Shown one piece after another: positions 35,144 through 45,437 of a stretch of DNA of 64,000 bases; the first letter of the stretch is position 1; the number at the start of each line of letters is the position of its first letter. The translations under genes were made by a program, and so were the position numbers. This DNA comes from Flavobacteriaceae bacterium. Its GTDB lineage: Bacteria; Bacteroidota; Bacteroidia; Flavobacteriales; Flavobacteriaceae. Below the pieces are notes generated by a model, which saw only the letters and a list, made by a program, of their open reading frames with translations, ran no database searches and was not told the DNA's origin. Location: positions 1 to 64,000 of the forward strand of contig JABXHX010000025.1 in the NCBI GenBank assembly GCA_013373385.1, in the 5' to 3' direction.

Positions 35144-36400
35144 TTATTGAGTAATTAATTGATTGTTAGTGAAAACCCCATAAACCTTACCTTGTAGCTT
35201 TTTTCCTAAAAAAGCTGAGTTTTTTGAAGTTGAAGATATATGTTCTTTAGAAAAAATATAATTTTCAGATGGATTAAATAAACTCAATTCAGCTTGTTCT
35301 CCAATTGCAATTATAGTCTCCTCAAGATTGAATATGGCTCTTGGTTTGTGTGTTAAGCAGTCTATAGTTTTTTGGATATCAAGTACAGAATTTACAGCTC
35401 CAAACAAGCTTTCTAGGCCAATGGTGCCATTTTTTGCAGCGCTAAACTCTACCTTTTTATTTTCTATATCTATAGGGTTGTGATCTGATGTAATCATATC
35501 AATTGTTTCATCATTAATAGCCTCAATCAAAGCATTACAGTCTGCTTGTGTACGCAAAGGTGGTGTTACTTTTACATTGCTGTCAAATCCATGTAGTTCA
35601 TCATCTGTTAACAATAGATTGTGCGCTGCCACACTACAACTTACTTGTAAGCCTTTTCGCTTTGCTTCTTTAATCAATTCTACAGATTTAGCAGTAGATA
35701 TGGTTGGAATATGTAGTTTTCCGCCAGTGTATTCTAGTAAGAAAAGGTCTCTTGCAATTTGCAAGTGTTCTGCTAAAGCCGGAATTCCTTTTAATCCAAG
35801 TTTGGTACTGTTTTCTCCTTCGTTAACCAATCCTTCTCCTGCAATCGAATTGTTTTTTGGGAAGCTTAAAATCAGTCCGTTAAAATTTTGAGCGTATTGC
35901 AAGGCAACTTTCATCAAGTTGTCATTCGTTAATGGCTTGTTGTAATCTCCAAAAGCAATAGCACCCGATTGTTGCATATCGTACAATTCTGCCATTTCTA
36001 TTCCTTTGCTTTGTTGAGTTAACGAAGCAATTGGGAACAACTTGGTGGCATGTATTTTAGATTTGTTGATTAAAAATTCTACAGCAGATTTGTTGTCTAC
36101 AATAGGATCAGTATTGGCGTTAACAGCAATAGCGGTAAAGCCACTTTTTGCAGCTGTTTGTAAGCCGTTAGCAATGGTTTCTCTTTCTTCAAAACCAGGC
36201 TCACCTAAAGAAACACTCGTATCAAACCAACCACAAGAAACGTGTAAGTTATCGAGATTAACAACAGTATAGTCTGGTTTTTCGGGAATTGAGTCTTCTA
36301 TTTTCTCAATAATACCATTGGTAATTAAGAGGTCTTTTTTTTGATTATTGAATTGACTGTTAGCGTCTATTATAGTAGCTGATTTTAATAGCGTACTCAT
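35144..36400 (-). CDS. dihydroorotase-like amidohydrolase, probable pseudoenzyme (PyrC'-like)
   Basis: 418 aa; full-length DHO alignment by eye but metal motif reads DTSVSLGEPG instead of DxHxHLREPG. Confidence 0.8.
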   Translation of the reverse strand: MSTLLKSATIIDANSQFNNQKKDLLITNGIIEKIEDSIPEKPDYTVVNLDNLHVSCGWFDTSVSLGEPGFEERETIANGLQTAAKSGFTAIAVNANTDPIVDNKSAVEFLINKSKIHATKLFPIASLTQQSKGIEMAELYDMQQSGAIAFGDYNKPLTNDNLMKVALQYAQNFNGLILSFPKNNSIAGEGLVNEGENSTKLGLKGIPALAEHLQIARDLFLLEYTGGKLHIPTISTAKSVELIKEAKRKGLQVSCSVAAHNLLLTDDELHGFDSNVKVTPPLRTQADCNALIEAINDETIDMITSDHNPIDIENKKVEFSAAKNGTIGLESLFGAVNSVLDIQKTIDCLTHKPRAIFNLEETIIAIGEQAELSLFNPSENYIFSKEHISSTSKNSAFLGKKLQGKVYGVFTNNQLITQ

Positions 36401-38355
36401 GGTTTGAAGAATTTTAGTATCAATATTTCAAAAAGCAAAGATACAATAGCTAAGGTTAAAAACCATTTCCAAAGCCAAGTAACTTTATTTTTTTCTTTAT
36501 TTTTTTTTAAAACATCCTTTACAGAGTTTGATACGTATAGCTTTTTGTTGTCTTTAATTAATTCAGAAATAGGTAGAAAATTAAGTAAACTTTCTGCTGT
36601 AGGATAATTAAATGCTAAAGTGGCTATTGAATCATTTTCTTTTAACACAGTGTAAAATCCTTGTTTTTGAAGCTGCTCATTTATATGTAGGCTTGTTTTT
36701 GAAGCGTAGGTTTGTTGTAAGGGAATGATGATGCTTTGCTCTTTTTTTAATTTTAGAATTTGATTTTTCTCTAGAGAAACAGGAATGTCAATTTGATTCT
36801 CATTTCCAATTCTATAAGCTAGTTGTGGATATTGAGCACTCAGTTTACCAAAGTTGTAAAATACAGCAACCACTAATGGAGAATTGATAAAGTTGCTGAT
36901 TTGTGTATCTAGCGAATTAGAGAACCAATACACATTACCTGTTTTACTGTATACTTTACTTAAAAAAGGCAGTTTGTTGTTGTATGAAAGCAGTGTTGCG
37001 CTGCGGTTCAGTTGAGTTTGGTAATAGCTTTTAGCAGAAGGGTATTGAAAATTACTTACTTTTTTAGAAAACACATTCTTAAAAAATGGATGCTGAAAAT
37101 TGATACTTGTAATTGTAACTGAATCATTTTTATTTAAACGGATACTTCCTGTGTTTAATTTTTGTAAAAATGTATTATAAGAAACGATAGAAATTTGTTT
37201 GTTAGGAATAATAACTAAACTTTTTTGTTGAGCTAAATGTTGTTGTAAAAAAGTTGTAAGGGTATTCGGAATTTCAGTCAGTTCATTTAAAATAATTAGC
37301 TCTTGACTTTCTAACAAATTATAGTTGACATATTGTAGTGAACTTGAGCTAAAATTGAACTCGTTTTTTGAATAAATTTTTTCGATAAAATCTTGCTGTT
37401 TTCCAATAGAAAAAACATTGATTTTTTTTGTATTATTTATGTTGAAAAAAAAGCTGTTATCAAAATTGTAAATGTCGCTAAAATCTAAAGTGATTTTACC
37501 ATTAAATGTTGAGGTGTTTTGAATAGGGAATGAGATACTTTTTTTCTCATTTTTTGCAATAGAAAAAGTTTGTTTAGAAAAAATTACAGTGTCTTTATAT
37601 AAAGAAATCGGGATGTTCTTTTTTGCTTCTCCTTGGTTTTTTACAATAGCATAAAGCGTAAAATTGTTGTCTGTAGAATTTTGTACATAAACACTGTCAA
37701 TAGATAGGTTGCTGTTTTGTGAATTTTGTAGTTTTATTAAGGAAACAGGTTGTGTTACATTTGTAAATCGTATTTTATTTTCTTTTTTAATACTTTGAAA
37801 ATCAGATATTAATATATTTTTATATAAAGTTTTGGTTTTGGTTGATTTAATGTTGTCAATTTTTAGTAAAACTTCTTTTAAATCTCTTTGAAGTGCTTCA
37901 GGCTGTAGTTTTAAAAGCACATTTTTTAATTCGTTTGAACTTAAATTTTCGTAATAATTTGAATTGGTAAGTAAGTTGTATGTTTCTCCTTCAGAAATAT
38001 TTTCAATAATTTCTTTAATGCTTGTTTGTAATAAATTTCCTTTTTCGCCTTTAGAATTTAAACTTAAAGAATTGTCTAAATAAATAAAAAAATGCTGTGT
38101 TTTTTTTGCTTTTATATCACTAAAATATGGTTGTGAAAAAGCAAAAATAACAGCCGAAAAAAGTAATAATCTTGCAGTTAAAATCAACCACTTTTTTAGC
38201 TTTGAACTTTTGCGAGTTTGTTGTGCTAATTTTTGTAAAAAAGCAACGTTTGTAAAGGGTGTTCTTTTGAACTTTTGTAACTGAAATAAATGTACTATAA
38301 TAGGTACTAATAAAAATGCTAAAAAGTAGAGTATTTCTGGATGTTCAAATTGCAT
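36397..38355 (-). CDS. BatA-domain (aerotolerance regulator N-terminal) membrane protein
   Basis: 652 aa; MQFEHPEILYFLAFLLVPIIVHLFQLQKFKRTPFTNVAFLQKL...RKSSKLKKWLILTARLLL. Confidence 0.85.
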   Translation of the reverse strand: MQFEHPEILYFLAFLLVPIIVHLFQLQKFKRTPFTNVAFLQKLAQQTRKSSKLKKWLILTARLLLFSAVIFAFSQPYFSDIKAKKTQHFFIYLDNSLSLNSKGEKGNLLQTSIKEIIENISEGETYNLLTNSNYYENLSSNELKNVLLKLQPEALQRDLKEVLLKIDNIKSTKTKTLYKNILISDFQSIKKENKIRFTNVTQPVSLIKLQNSQNSNLSIDSVYVQNSTDNNFTLYAIVKNQGEAKKNIPISLYKDTVIFSKQTFSIAKNEKKSISFPIQNTSTFNGKITLDFSDIYNFDNSFFFNINNTKKINVFSIGKQQDFIEKIYSKNEFNFSSSSLQYVNYNLLESQELIILNELTEIPNTLTTFLQQHLAQQKSLVIIPNKQISIVSYNTFLQKLNTGSIRLNKNDSVTITSINFQHPFFKNVFSKKVSNFQYPSAKSYYQTQLNRSATLLSYNNKLPFLSKVYSKTGNVYWFSNSLDTQISNFINSPLVVAVFYNFGKLSAQYPQLAYRIGNENQIDIPVSLEKNQILKLKKEQSIIIPLQQTYASKTSLHINEQLQKQGFYTVLKENDSIATLAFNYPTAESLLNFLPISELIKDNKKLYVSNSVKDVLKKNKEKNKVTWLWKWFLTLAIVSLLFEILILKFFKP

Positions 38356-38407
38356 AAATACGTTTCAGTTTTTTTCAAATATAGCTAACTATTAGTTAAG
38401 AATCTTG

Positions 38408-39178
38408 TTAAAAGTTTTCAAAAGCGCCTAATCCAAACAAAGCAAAATCATATTTTGCTGGGTCATTTCTATCTAATGTCCTTAAATTAGTGTCTAACTC
38501 GCATACAGCCTTCCAATCATTTTGTTTTCTAGTAAGCAATTCAAGTTTTCTAGCAACATTACCAGAATGCACATCTAAAGGGCAAGATAAATTTGCAGGA
38601 TTGTGTGTTTTCCAAATACCTAAATCTACACCTTTAGCATCAGTTCTTACCATCCAACGTAAAAACATATTGATTCTTTTTGCAGCCGAACCTTTTAAAG
38701 GGTCAGAGATGTGTTTTTCAGTACGGGCTTGATGCACTACTTCAAAAAAGATTTTTTTAAATTTAGAAATTGCTGTTTTGTAATTATTAGAGTTGTCAGT
38801 AATAGCAAGTGCTTGTTCTAATCCACTATGATTTCTATATATGTGCTGTAATGATTGTATAAACTGAATTGTGTCAGTAGCATTAAAGGTTCTGTGTACA
38901 AAATGATTAAAACGTTCTAGATCTTTTGGATGATGATTGTTAATGAAATCATATGGTGCATTATCGAGTAATTCCATTAAGCGAATGGCATTGTTGATAA
39001 TCATCTTTCTATTTCCCCAGGCAATAGTTGCAGTTAAAAAGCCTGCAATTTCTATATCTTCTTTCTTAGAAAACTGATGTGGAATTTGTATCGGGTCTGA
39101 CGCTATAAATGTAGGATTGTTATAAAGCGATACTTTTTCTTCTAGAAATTCTTTTAAATCGGTTTTAAGTAATGGCAT
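38408..39178 (-). CDS. TIGR02757/DUF2400 family protein
   Basis: start at [80 protein letters not shown]. Confidence 0.85.
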   Translation of the reverse strand: MPLLKTDLKEFLEEKVSLYNNPTFIASDPIQIPHQFSKKEDIEIAGFLTATIAWGNRKMIINNAIRLMELLDNAPYDFINNHHPKDLERFNHFVHRTFNATDTIQFIQSLQHIYRNHSGLEQALAITDNSNNYKTAISKFKKIFFEVVHQARTEKHISDPLKGSAAKRINMFLRWMVRTDAKGVDLGIWKTHNPANLSCPLDVHSGNVARKLELLTRKQNDWKAVCELDTNLRTLDRNDPAKYDFALFGLGAFENF

Positions 39179-39722
39179 TTTTAGTAAGTAAATATAAAGA
39201 AAGTAAAAAACCGTTATAAAGCGCATGTAGCGCTATAGACCAAAGTAATCCAAATCGTATTCTAATAAAACCTAAATACAACCCAATAATAATTTGTGGT
39301 GCAATAAGTATTGGAGAAAATAGAAGAATATTTGTGTTGATTTCGTAATTAAAAATATGCATATACCCAAACAAAAGAGCGGCAGAATAAAAAACAATTG
39401 TAAAAGTTTTTGGGTTTTTAAAAAGAATCAATGGCGCTCTAAAGATGCACTCTTCAATAAGTGGGGCTACAACTACGGCTAGTAAGGTTACCTTTAAGGT
39501 GCTAGACTTTTTCATAATTTCTTTTAGTGAGTGTTTTCCTGTATCTAAAAGTCCAGAAAGTTCTAAAAAACCTGTAATAAAAGTAATTGTAAATGTTGTA
39601 ATTAACGATAAAGCTAGTAAGTCTATTAGTTTTCTAAAGCGGTACAGAAAATTACTGTTTTGCTCTTTTTTTAAAACAGGATATTTAAGGTATTGTATGA
39701 CTTCATTAAAGATTGTTATCAT
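39165..39722 (-). CDS. CPBP (CAAX protease/Abi) family intramembrane protease
   Basis: 185 aa; [16 protein letters not shown] (EExxxR), LHALYNG. Confidence 0.85.
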   Translation of the reverse strand: MITIFNEVIQYLKYPVLKKEQNSNFLYRFRKLIDLLALSLITTFTITFITGFLELSGLLDTGKHSLKEIMKKSSTLKVTLLAVVVAPLIEECIFRAPLILFKNPKTFTIVFYSAALLFGYMHIFNYEINTNILLFSPILIAPQIIIGLYLGFIRIRFGLLWSIALHALYNGFLLSLYLLTKNAIT

Positions 39723-40384
39723 ACAATTACACCATCTTTCATGGTAAGTGTTCTGTCTGACATGGCAGCCAATTCTTTATTGTGTGTCACTAACACAAAA
39801 GTTTGACCAAATTTATCCCTTAATTCAAAAAACAATTTATGAAGGTTTTTAGCAGAAGTAGAATCAAGATTTCCACTAGGTTCATCCGCAAGAATTACAG
39901 CTGGATTATTAATTAAGGCTCTTGCTACGGCAACACGCTGTTGTTCTCCACCAGAAAGCTGATTAGGTTTGTGATGCATTCTATTTTCTAGACCTAAAAA
40001 CTGCAATAATTCTTTGGCTTTTTCTTCAGCTTCTTTTTTGTTTTTTTTTGCAATAAACGCAGGAATGCAAACATTTTCTAAAGCTGTAAATTCTGGTAAT
40101 AGTTGGTGAAACTGAAATATAAAACCGATATGGGTGTTTCTAAATGTTGAAATTTCTCTATCGGAAATATTTTTTAAAGAAATGTTGTTTAGTGTTAATT
40201 CAAAATGGTTCTTCTTTTCTGGTCTGTCTAAGGTGCCTAGAATTTGTAATAATGTTGTTTTTCCGGCTCCAGATGGGCCAACAATAGCAACAACTTCCCC
40301 TTTTTTAATATGTAAATCAACTCCTTTTAAAACAGTTACTTCACCGTAAGATTTATGTATGTTTTTTGCAATTATCATAATCAA
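39719..40384 (-). CDS. lolD: ABC transporter ATP-binding protein, LolD-like
   Basis: 221 aa; [48 protein letters not shown]. Confidence 0.88.
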   Translation of the reverse strand: MIMIIAKNIHKSYGEVTVLKGVDLHIKKGEVVAIVGPSGAGKTTLLQILGTLDRPEKKNHFELTLNNISLKNISDREISTFRNTHIGFIFQFHQLLPEFTALENVCIPAFIAKKNKKEAEEKAKELLQFLGLENRMHHKPNQLSGGEQQRVAVARALINNPAVILADEPSGNLDSTSAKNLHKLFFELRDKFGQTFVLVTHNKELAAMSDRTLTMKDGVIV

Positions 40385-40426
40385 ATATCAATAAGGCGAA
40401 TGTATTAAAAATATGTTACAAAAAAT

Positions 40427-40464
40427 GAAAGACCTTGAAAACATTACTTTTAAGGTCTTTTTAG
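40427..40464. terminator. intrinsic terminator
   Basis: AAAGACCTTGAAAA-CATTAC-TTTTAAGGTCTTTTT. Confidence 0.7.
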
Positions 40465-40480
40465 TTATTGTTTAATGGAA

Positions 40481-42907
40481 TTAGAATATATTTTTTAAGT
40501 TATTGTAATCAATGTAATACACGAACCTTAAAGAAAAAATATTCTGTTTTGGTTGATTGAATAGGTTGTCTAAATTGTCGAAGAAACCAAGACTTGAGTT
40601 GTTATCTGAGTTAGAAATTGTATTTCTATATAATGCTATTAATTGGCTTCCTGGAGCAAATTGCCATACATAATTTAAATCTAAATTCCAGTTGTTATAA
40701 TTGATGTCGTTTACACCGGTATATGCTATTGAGGTTAATGTCCCGTCAGTATTTAATTTAGAGTAATTACTATTATAATCTACTGAAGCCCAATAATGTC
40801 TAAAAGATAAAGACAGGGCAGATTTTGTACTGAAGTTGTATGTTCCTGATAATGAATTGGTATAACTTTTTCTATTTCTTTGACCAAAAAGAATATCGTT
40901 TCCAACAATATCAACATATCCTTGATCGTTAAGTGTTTTTCTGAAATTATAATTATACCTTAAAGAAAATTGATTACTTAGTCTAATTCTTGGTGTAATA
41001 CCATACTCGTAGCTTTCTTTAGGGTCGTTTTTATAAACTGTAGCATTCCAATTTGCATTGAGGCTAAATTTTTTCTGTCGATTTGTTCCAATGTTAGAAT
41101 AAATACTTAACCTTTGTGGTCTTAGAAAATAAACACCACTAGTGTTTCCTAGTCTAGGTTCGTTAAAATCTTTTCTTTCACTTCCAAAATTTAATCTAAT
41201 TCTAGAGTTAAGCCTTGATTTAGTTTCGAAGTTTAAATTTAAATTCGCTTGATATCCAGTATATTCTCCTGTATGGTGCTGATATTGAAGGTTATTAAAG
41301 AAATTTATATTAATTCTGTTAAAATAATTCCAAACTGGTTTTAAAGTTCTATAACCTGCACTACCATAAATTATTCTTTCGTTATTGCTAAAAAGAATTC
41401 CCATATCATTAGGGTTGTAGTTCTCATCTTCAAAATTATAGCCAATTTCCCAATTCCAATGTCCAGAATTCATTCCTACACTAGTATCAAAGGTATATCC
41501 TGTTTCTAGATTATTAACATCATCAGAGATATTACTCATTTTTAATGAACCATCTACATTGTATTTACTGTCTTTAGTTTCTATATGCCATAATAGCCCA
41601 GTTACATTGGCGTCTCTAAAGTTTCCATCTCTATACACATTAGTATTGATGAGTGTTACAGAAGAATTTTGATTAAATTGTTTGTCAATTACGGCAATAT
41701 TGTAATTGGAAAACGGACTAACAACTTCTTTCCTAGTTTGATTTGTTTTCTTGTTTTTAATGGTGGCTTCTGCTTTTTGAGTAAAAGCATTAAATAAACC
41801 AATCCCTAATCCATTTTTTGTTCTTCCAGAAATTTTAATAGCATTTAGCATGGTAACCTTGTTAGGATAGTTTATAATTTCTTCATCTACATTAAGATTA
41901 CCTGCTACATTAAATTGATCTATAGGAGAACTACCAATTCTTCTTGAATAAAAGAGTCTTCCTTTATTAAATAACTCTGTGCCTTCAGTAAAGAATTGTC
42001 TTTGTTCGTTAAAACGTTGTTCAAATGGCCCAAGATTTAGCGTAACATCATCAAATCCAGCTTGACTAAAATCTGGAATTAAAGTCGCATCTAATGTAAA
42101 GTTTTCAGAAAGCCCATATTTTAAATCCATTCCGAGGCTCCAGTCATATTCAGTTTTTCCATTGTAAGTATCTGAAATTGCTGAAGCATAAGGGTATAGC
42201 CCCAATCTAGTTGGTGGTTTGATGTCTCTAAAATTTTCAACTAGTCCATCATATTGAGTCCAAGTTCCAACTTTATTATCAATATGTGTCCAGGTGTGCT
42301 GCTCGTTTAATTTTTCTAATCTTCTATGAAAGTTAAAGCCCCAGCTTTGTACAGGTCTATTTGCAAAACGTATTGCTGAGTATGGAATTTTCATTTCTAC
42401 AGACCACCCTTTATCGTGGATTTTGGCAGCGCCATCCCAAACGGAGCTCCAGTTCCAATCTTCATTGCCATTTGAAACTTTTGAGTCTGCAATATTACCC
42501 GTACTTTGTACTAAAAACTCAAATGGATTTTGCCCATCATCATTAGGGTTTATGGTAATTAAAAAGAAATCAGCCTGACTAAAATTATCTCTTGTAGCAA
42601 ATTCTCTAGGAATACTTTCTGGGTTAGGGTCTAGCATTAAAGCAGAAATATACACTGCTTCATCATTGTAAATTATCTTTACTTGTGTTTGATATTCATT
42701 TGGTACAGTAACACCATTAGTAGGTCTAAACGTGACAAAATCTTTTGCGATATCGACATTTTCCCAAGCTTCATCATCTAATATTCCATCAATTTTTGGT
42801 GCTTTTGTAATTCTTTTTGCTTTTATTGTTTTTCGATTTACTTTCTCTTGTGCATTTGATAATTGAAATACTACTAATAAAAGTAGCGTAAGTGTCCTTA
42901 ATAACAT
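40481..42907 (-). CDS. DUF5916 protein with N-terminal CBM9-like domain; outer-membrane barrel
   Basis: 808 aa; signal peptide; KAPKIDGILDDEAWENVDIAKDFVTFRPTNG, long barrel-like C-terminus. Confidence 0.85.
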   Translation of the reverse strand: MLLRTLTLLLLVVFQLSNAQEKVNRKTIKAKRITKAPKIDGILDDEAWENVDIAKDFVTFRPTNGVTVPNEYQTQVKIIYNDEAVYISALMLDPNPESIPREFATRDNFSQADFFLITINPNDDGQNPFEFLVQSTGNIADSKVSNGNEDWNWSSVWDGAAKIHDKGWSVEMKIPYSAIRFANRPVQSWGFNFHRRLEKLNEQHTWTHIDNKVGTWTQYDGLVENFRDIKPPTRLGLYPYASAISDTYNGKTEYDWSLGMDLKYGLSENFTLDATLIPDFSQAGFDDVTLNLGPFEQRFNEQRQFFTEGTELFNKGRLFYSRRIGSSPIDQFNVAGNLNVDEEIINYPNKVTMLNAIKISGRTKNGLGIGLFNAFTQKAEATIKNKKTNQTRKEVVSPFSNYNIAVIDKQFNQNSSVTLINTNVYRDGNFRDANVTGLLWHIETKDSKYNVDGSLKMSNISDDVNNLETGYTFDTSVGMNSGHWNWEIGYNFEDENYNPNDMGILFSNNERIIYGSAGYRTLKPVWNYFNRININFFNNLQYQHHTGEYTGYQANLNLNFETKSRLNSRIRLNFGSERKDFNEPRLGNTSGVYFLRPQRLSIYSNIGTNRQKKFSLNANWNATVYKNDPKESYEYGITPRIRLSNQFSLRYNYNFRKTLNDQGYVDIVGNDILFGQRNRKSYTNSLSGTYNFSTKSALSLSFRHYWASVDYNSNYSKLNTDGTLTSIAYTGVNDINYNNWNLDLNYVWQFAPGSQLIALYRNTISNSDNNSSLGFFDNLDNLFNQPKQNIFSLRFVYYIDYNNLKNIF

Positions 42908-43342
42908 TTTAGTATTGATTGATTTTACTTAAAGACTTCAAAGGTTGCAATGTGTAGCAAAATTTGATGTTAATTATATCTTAAAAGATATTTTAGGCAA
43001 AAATATTTTAAAGCAAACACCCTGTAAACTGCCTTGTAATGAACTGTATAGAAAATGTATTGAACTGTAAGGTTTTGTTAATCGAAATTAGTAATTAAGG
43101 CATTAGATGTGAAAATTAGAAATAAAATTCTCATTTTTTATAAATCAATACTGTTATTACGTAGGTTTTAACTCTATAAACCTTGTTTTTAACTAGTGTC
43201 TATACTTTATTTCTGCATAAATTAAAACTGATAAATAACACGTCTTTTATTCTTTTATTGTTTTATAAAGTAGCTTGTATCTGACTTTTAGTAACTCGTG
43301 ATATTTTATTTTCTTTAAGGTAGTTTTTACAAATTGAATTTG

Positions 43343-43350
43343 TACTTTTG
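43343..43350 (+). promoter_or_regulatory. -7 element TACTTTTG upstream of sucC
   Basis: TAnnTTTG 25 nt upstream of ATG. Confidence 0.45.
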
Positions 43351-43375
43351 CCGTGATAAAAAACATTCTTAAAAA

Positions 43376-44572
43376 ATGAATTTACACGAATACCAAGGGA
43401 AAGAAATTTTAAATAGTTTTGGCGTTAGAATTCAACGCGGAATCGTAGCTAGTAATCATAAAGAAGCAGTAGATGCGGCAAAACAACTAACTGTAGAAAC
43501 AGGTACAAGTTGGTACGTAGTGAAGGCTCAAATTCACGCCGGAGGAAGAGGAAAAGGTGGTGGAGTAAAATTAGCCAAAAACTTATCTGAAGTAGAAACA
43601 ATTTCTAATAATATTATTGGAATGATGTTGAAAACTCCGCAAACTTCTGCTGAAGGTAAAAAAGTAAATCAGGTTTTAATTGCAGAAGACGTGTATTATC
43701 CAGGTGATTCTGAGCCAGAAGAATACTACATGTCTGTTTTATTAAATAGAAATACAGGTAGAAATATGATTATGTATTCTACAGAAGGAGGTATGGATAT
43801 TGAAACAGTTGCAGAAGAAACACCACATTTAATATTTACAGAAGAGATAGATCCTACAATGGGATTATTACCTTTTCAAGCTCGTAAAATTGCATTTAAT
43901 CTAGGCTTGTCTGGTTTAGCATTTAAAGAAATGGTAAAATTTGTTTCTGATTTATATACAGCCTATGTACAATCAGATTCATCTTTATTTGAAATTAACC
44001 CAGTGCTAAAAACATCAGATAACAAAATTTTAGCTGTTGATGCTAAGGTAACTTTAGATGATAACGCATTATATAGACATAAAAATTATGCTCAATTACG
44101 TGATTTACGTGAAGAAAATCCGATTGAAGTTGAAGCAAATGCAGCTGGTCTTAATTATGTTGCCTTAGATGGTAATGTGGGGTGTATGGTAAACGGAGCA
44201 GGATTGGCAATGGGAACTATGGATTTAATTAAGCAAGCTGGTGGAGATCCTGCTAACTTTTTAGATGTTGGAGGAACTGCAGATGCACAAAGAGTTGAAA
44301 CAGCGTTTGGTATTATTTTAAAAGACCCAAATGTAAAGGCTATTTTAGTAAACATTTTTGGAGGAATTGTACGTTGTGACAGGGTTGCACAAGGTGTAGT
44401 TGATGCCTACAAAAACATGGGAGATAAAATTAAAGTGCCAATTATTTGTAGATTGCAAGGTACAAATGCAGTAGAAGCAAAAGAGTTAATTGACAATAGT
44501 GGAATGAAAATTATTTCTGCAACAGAATTTCAAGAAGCTGCAGACAAAGTGCAAGAAGTACTAGCAATGTAA
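43376..44572 (+). CDS. sucC: succinate--CoA ligase subunit beta
   Basis: 398 aa; MNLHEYQGKEILNSFGVRIQRG, KAQIHAGGRGKGGGVKLAK, LFEINPVL, FLDVGGTADAQ, NIFGGIVRCD. Confidence 0.98.
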   Translation: MNLHEYQGKEILNSFGVRIQRGIVASNHKEAVDAAKQLTVETGTSWYVVKAQIHAGGRGKGGGVKLAKNLSEVETISNNIIGMMLKTPQTSAEGKKVNQVLIAEDVYYPGDSEPEEYYMSVLLNRNTGRNMIMYSTEGGMDIETVAEETPHLIFTEEIDPTMGLLPFQARKIAFNLGLSGLAFKEMVKFVSDLYTAYVQSDSSLFEINPVLKTSDNKILAVDAKVTLDDNALYRHKNYAQLRDLREENPIEVEANAAGLNYVALDGNVGCMVNGAGLAMGTMDLIKQAGGDPANFLDVGGTADAQRVETAFGIILKDPNVKAILVNIFGGIVRCDRVAQGVVDAYKNMGDKIKVPIICRLQGTNAVEAKELIDNSGMKIISATEFQEAADKVQEVLAM

Positions 44573-44601
44573 AAGAATAATTCTTAGAAAATATATTTAG
44601 C

Positions 44602-44632
44602 AAAAACGCCTCACAATTGTGAGGCGTTTTTA
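44602..44632. terminator. intrinsic terminator after sucC
   Basis: AAAAACGCCTCACAATTGTGAGGCGTTTTT. Confidence 0.85.
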
Positions 44633-44654
44633 TTTTATCTAACTTATAAAATTA

Positions 44655-45317
44655 CTAATTGTTGTAAAAATGATATATCCAAATTTTATCCTTATACATG
44701 GGGTCGTTATTATTCTCTAAATAATCTAAATAATTGTAGGCTTTGTTAATTGACTTAAATGACTTAATGCTAATTAAATGATTGCCTTCTCTGCTAATTT
44801 TGATATTGCTTTGTATGTTGCTTGTCGCTAATCTTTTTTGATGGGCAACCGCATTACTTTCAACACTGTAACTACCCACAATAACATGAAAAGGCTTATC
44901 AGCTTTACGTTTTTGGTCAGTCATGAGTTTATCAATACGATCAATTTTAGTCTTTAAAGACTCCTCATTAGGTTTAAAATTACTTGCATTTAGATATAGT
45001 TTCTTTGCTCCCGAATAGTTTTTGTTGGTATATAAGGAATCTGCCTTTTGTAGTAGACTTAGGTATTTATCCTCTTTTATTTTAGTAATTGCAGTGTTTA
45101 TTTTTGCAATTTGCTTTTGAGGATACTTTTCTTCTCTTTTTAAATTTAAGGCTTTTGTATAATATTTTTTTGCAGCTTCAAATTGTTGTAATGTAAATAA
45201 AGAGTCTGCAGTTTTAATGTCTTTTTGATAAGTGTTGTCTGTATTGCTACAAGCTGTAATAAGGATACTGGCAATACATATGAATAGATAGGTTGACTTA
45301 TACAATAAATTTTTCAT
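44655..45317 (-). CDS. TPR lipoprotein with C-terminal SPOR-like domain
   Basis: start at MKNLLYKSTYLFICIASILITACSN (lipobox); C-terminal PFHVIVGSYSVESNAVAHQKRL. Confidence 0.75.
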   Translation of the reverse strand: MKNLLYKSTYLFICIASILITACSNTDNTYQKDIKTADSLFTLQQFEAAKKYYTKALNLKREEKYPQKQIAKINTAITKIKEDKYLSLLQKADSLYTNKNYSGAKKLYLNASNFKPNEESLKTKIDRIDKLMTDQKRKADKPFHVIVGSYSVESNAVAHQKRLATSNIQSNIKISREGNHLISIKSFKSINKAYNYLDYLENNNDPMYKDKIWIYHFYNN

Positions 45318-45437
45318 GATAATTAGGTAAGGTTTAAAACTTTGATAAAAATAACTATTATTTTTAGTTATGCTTAAAGTAATAATAAAAAAAAGCCTTC
45401 TAAGATAGAAGACTTTCATTTTTTATAAAAAATAGAG

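Noticed and set aside
39165-39722. CPBP/Abi-family protease as a phage-defence gene
   Set aside because: It lies between lolD-like and TIGR02757 genes in a house-keeping context; CPBP membership alone does not support a defence role.
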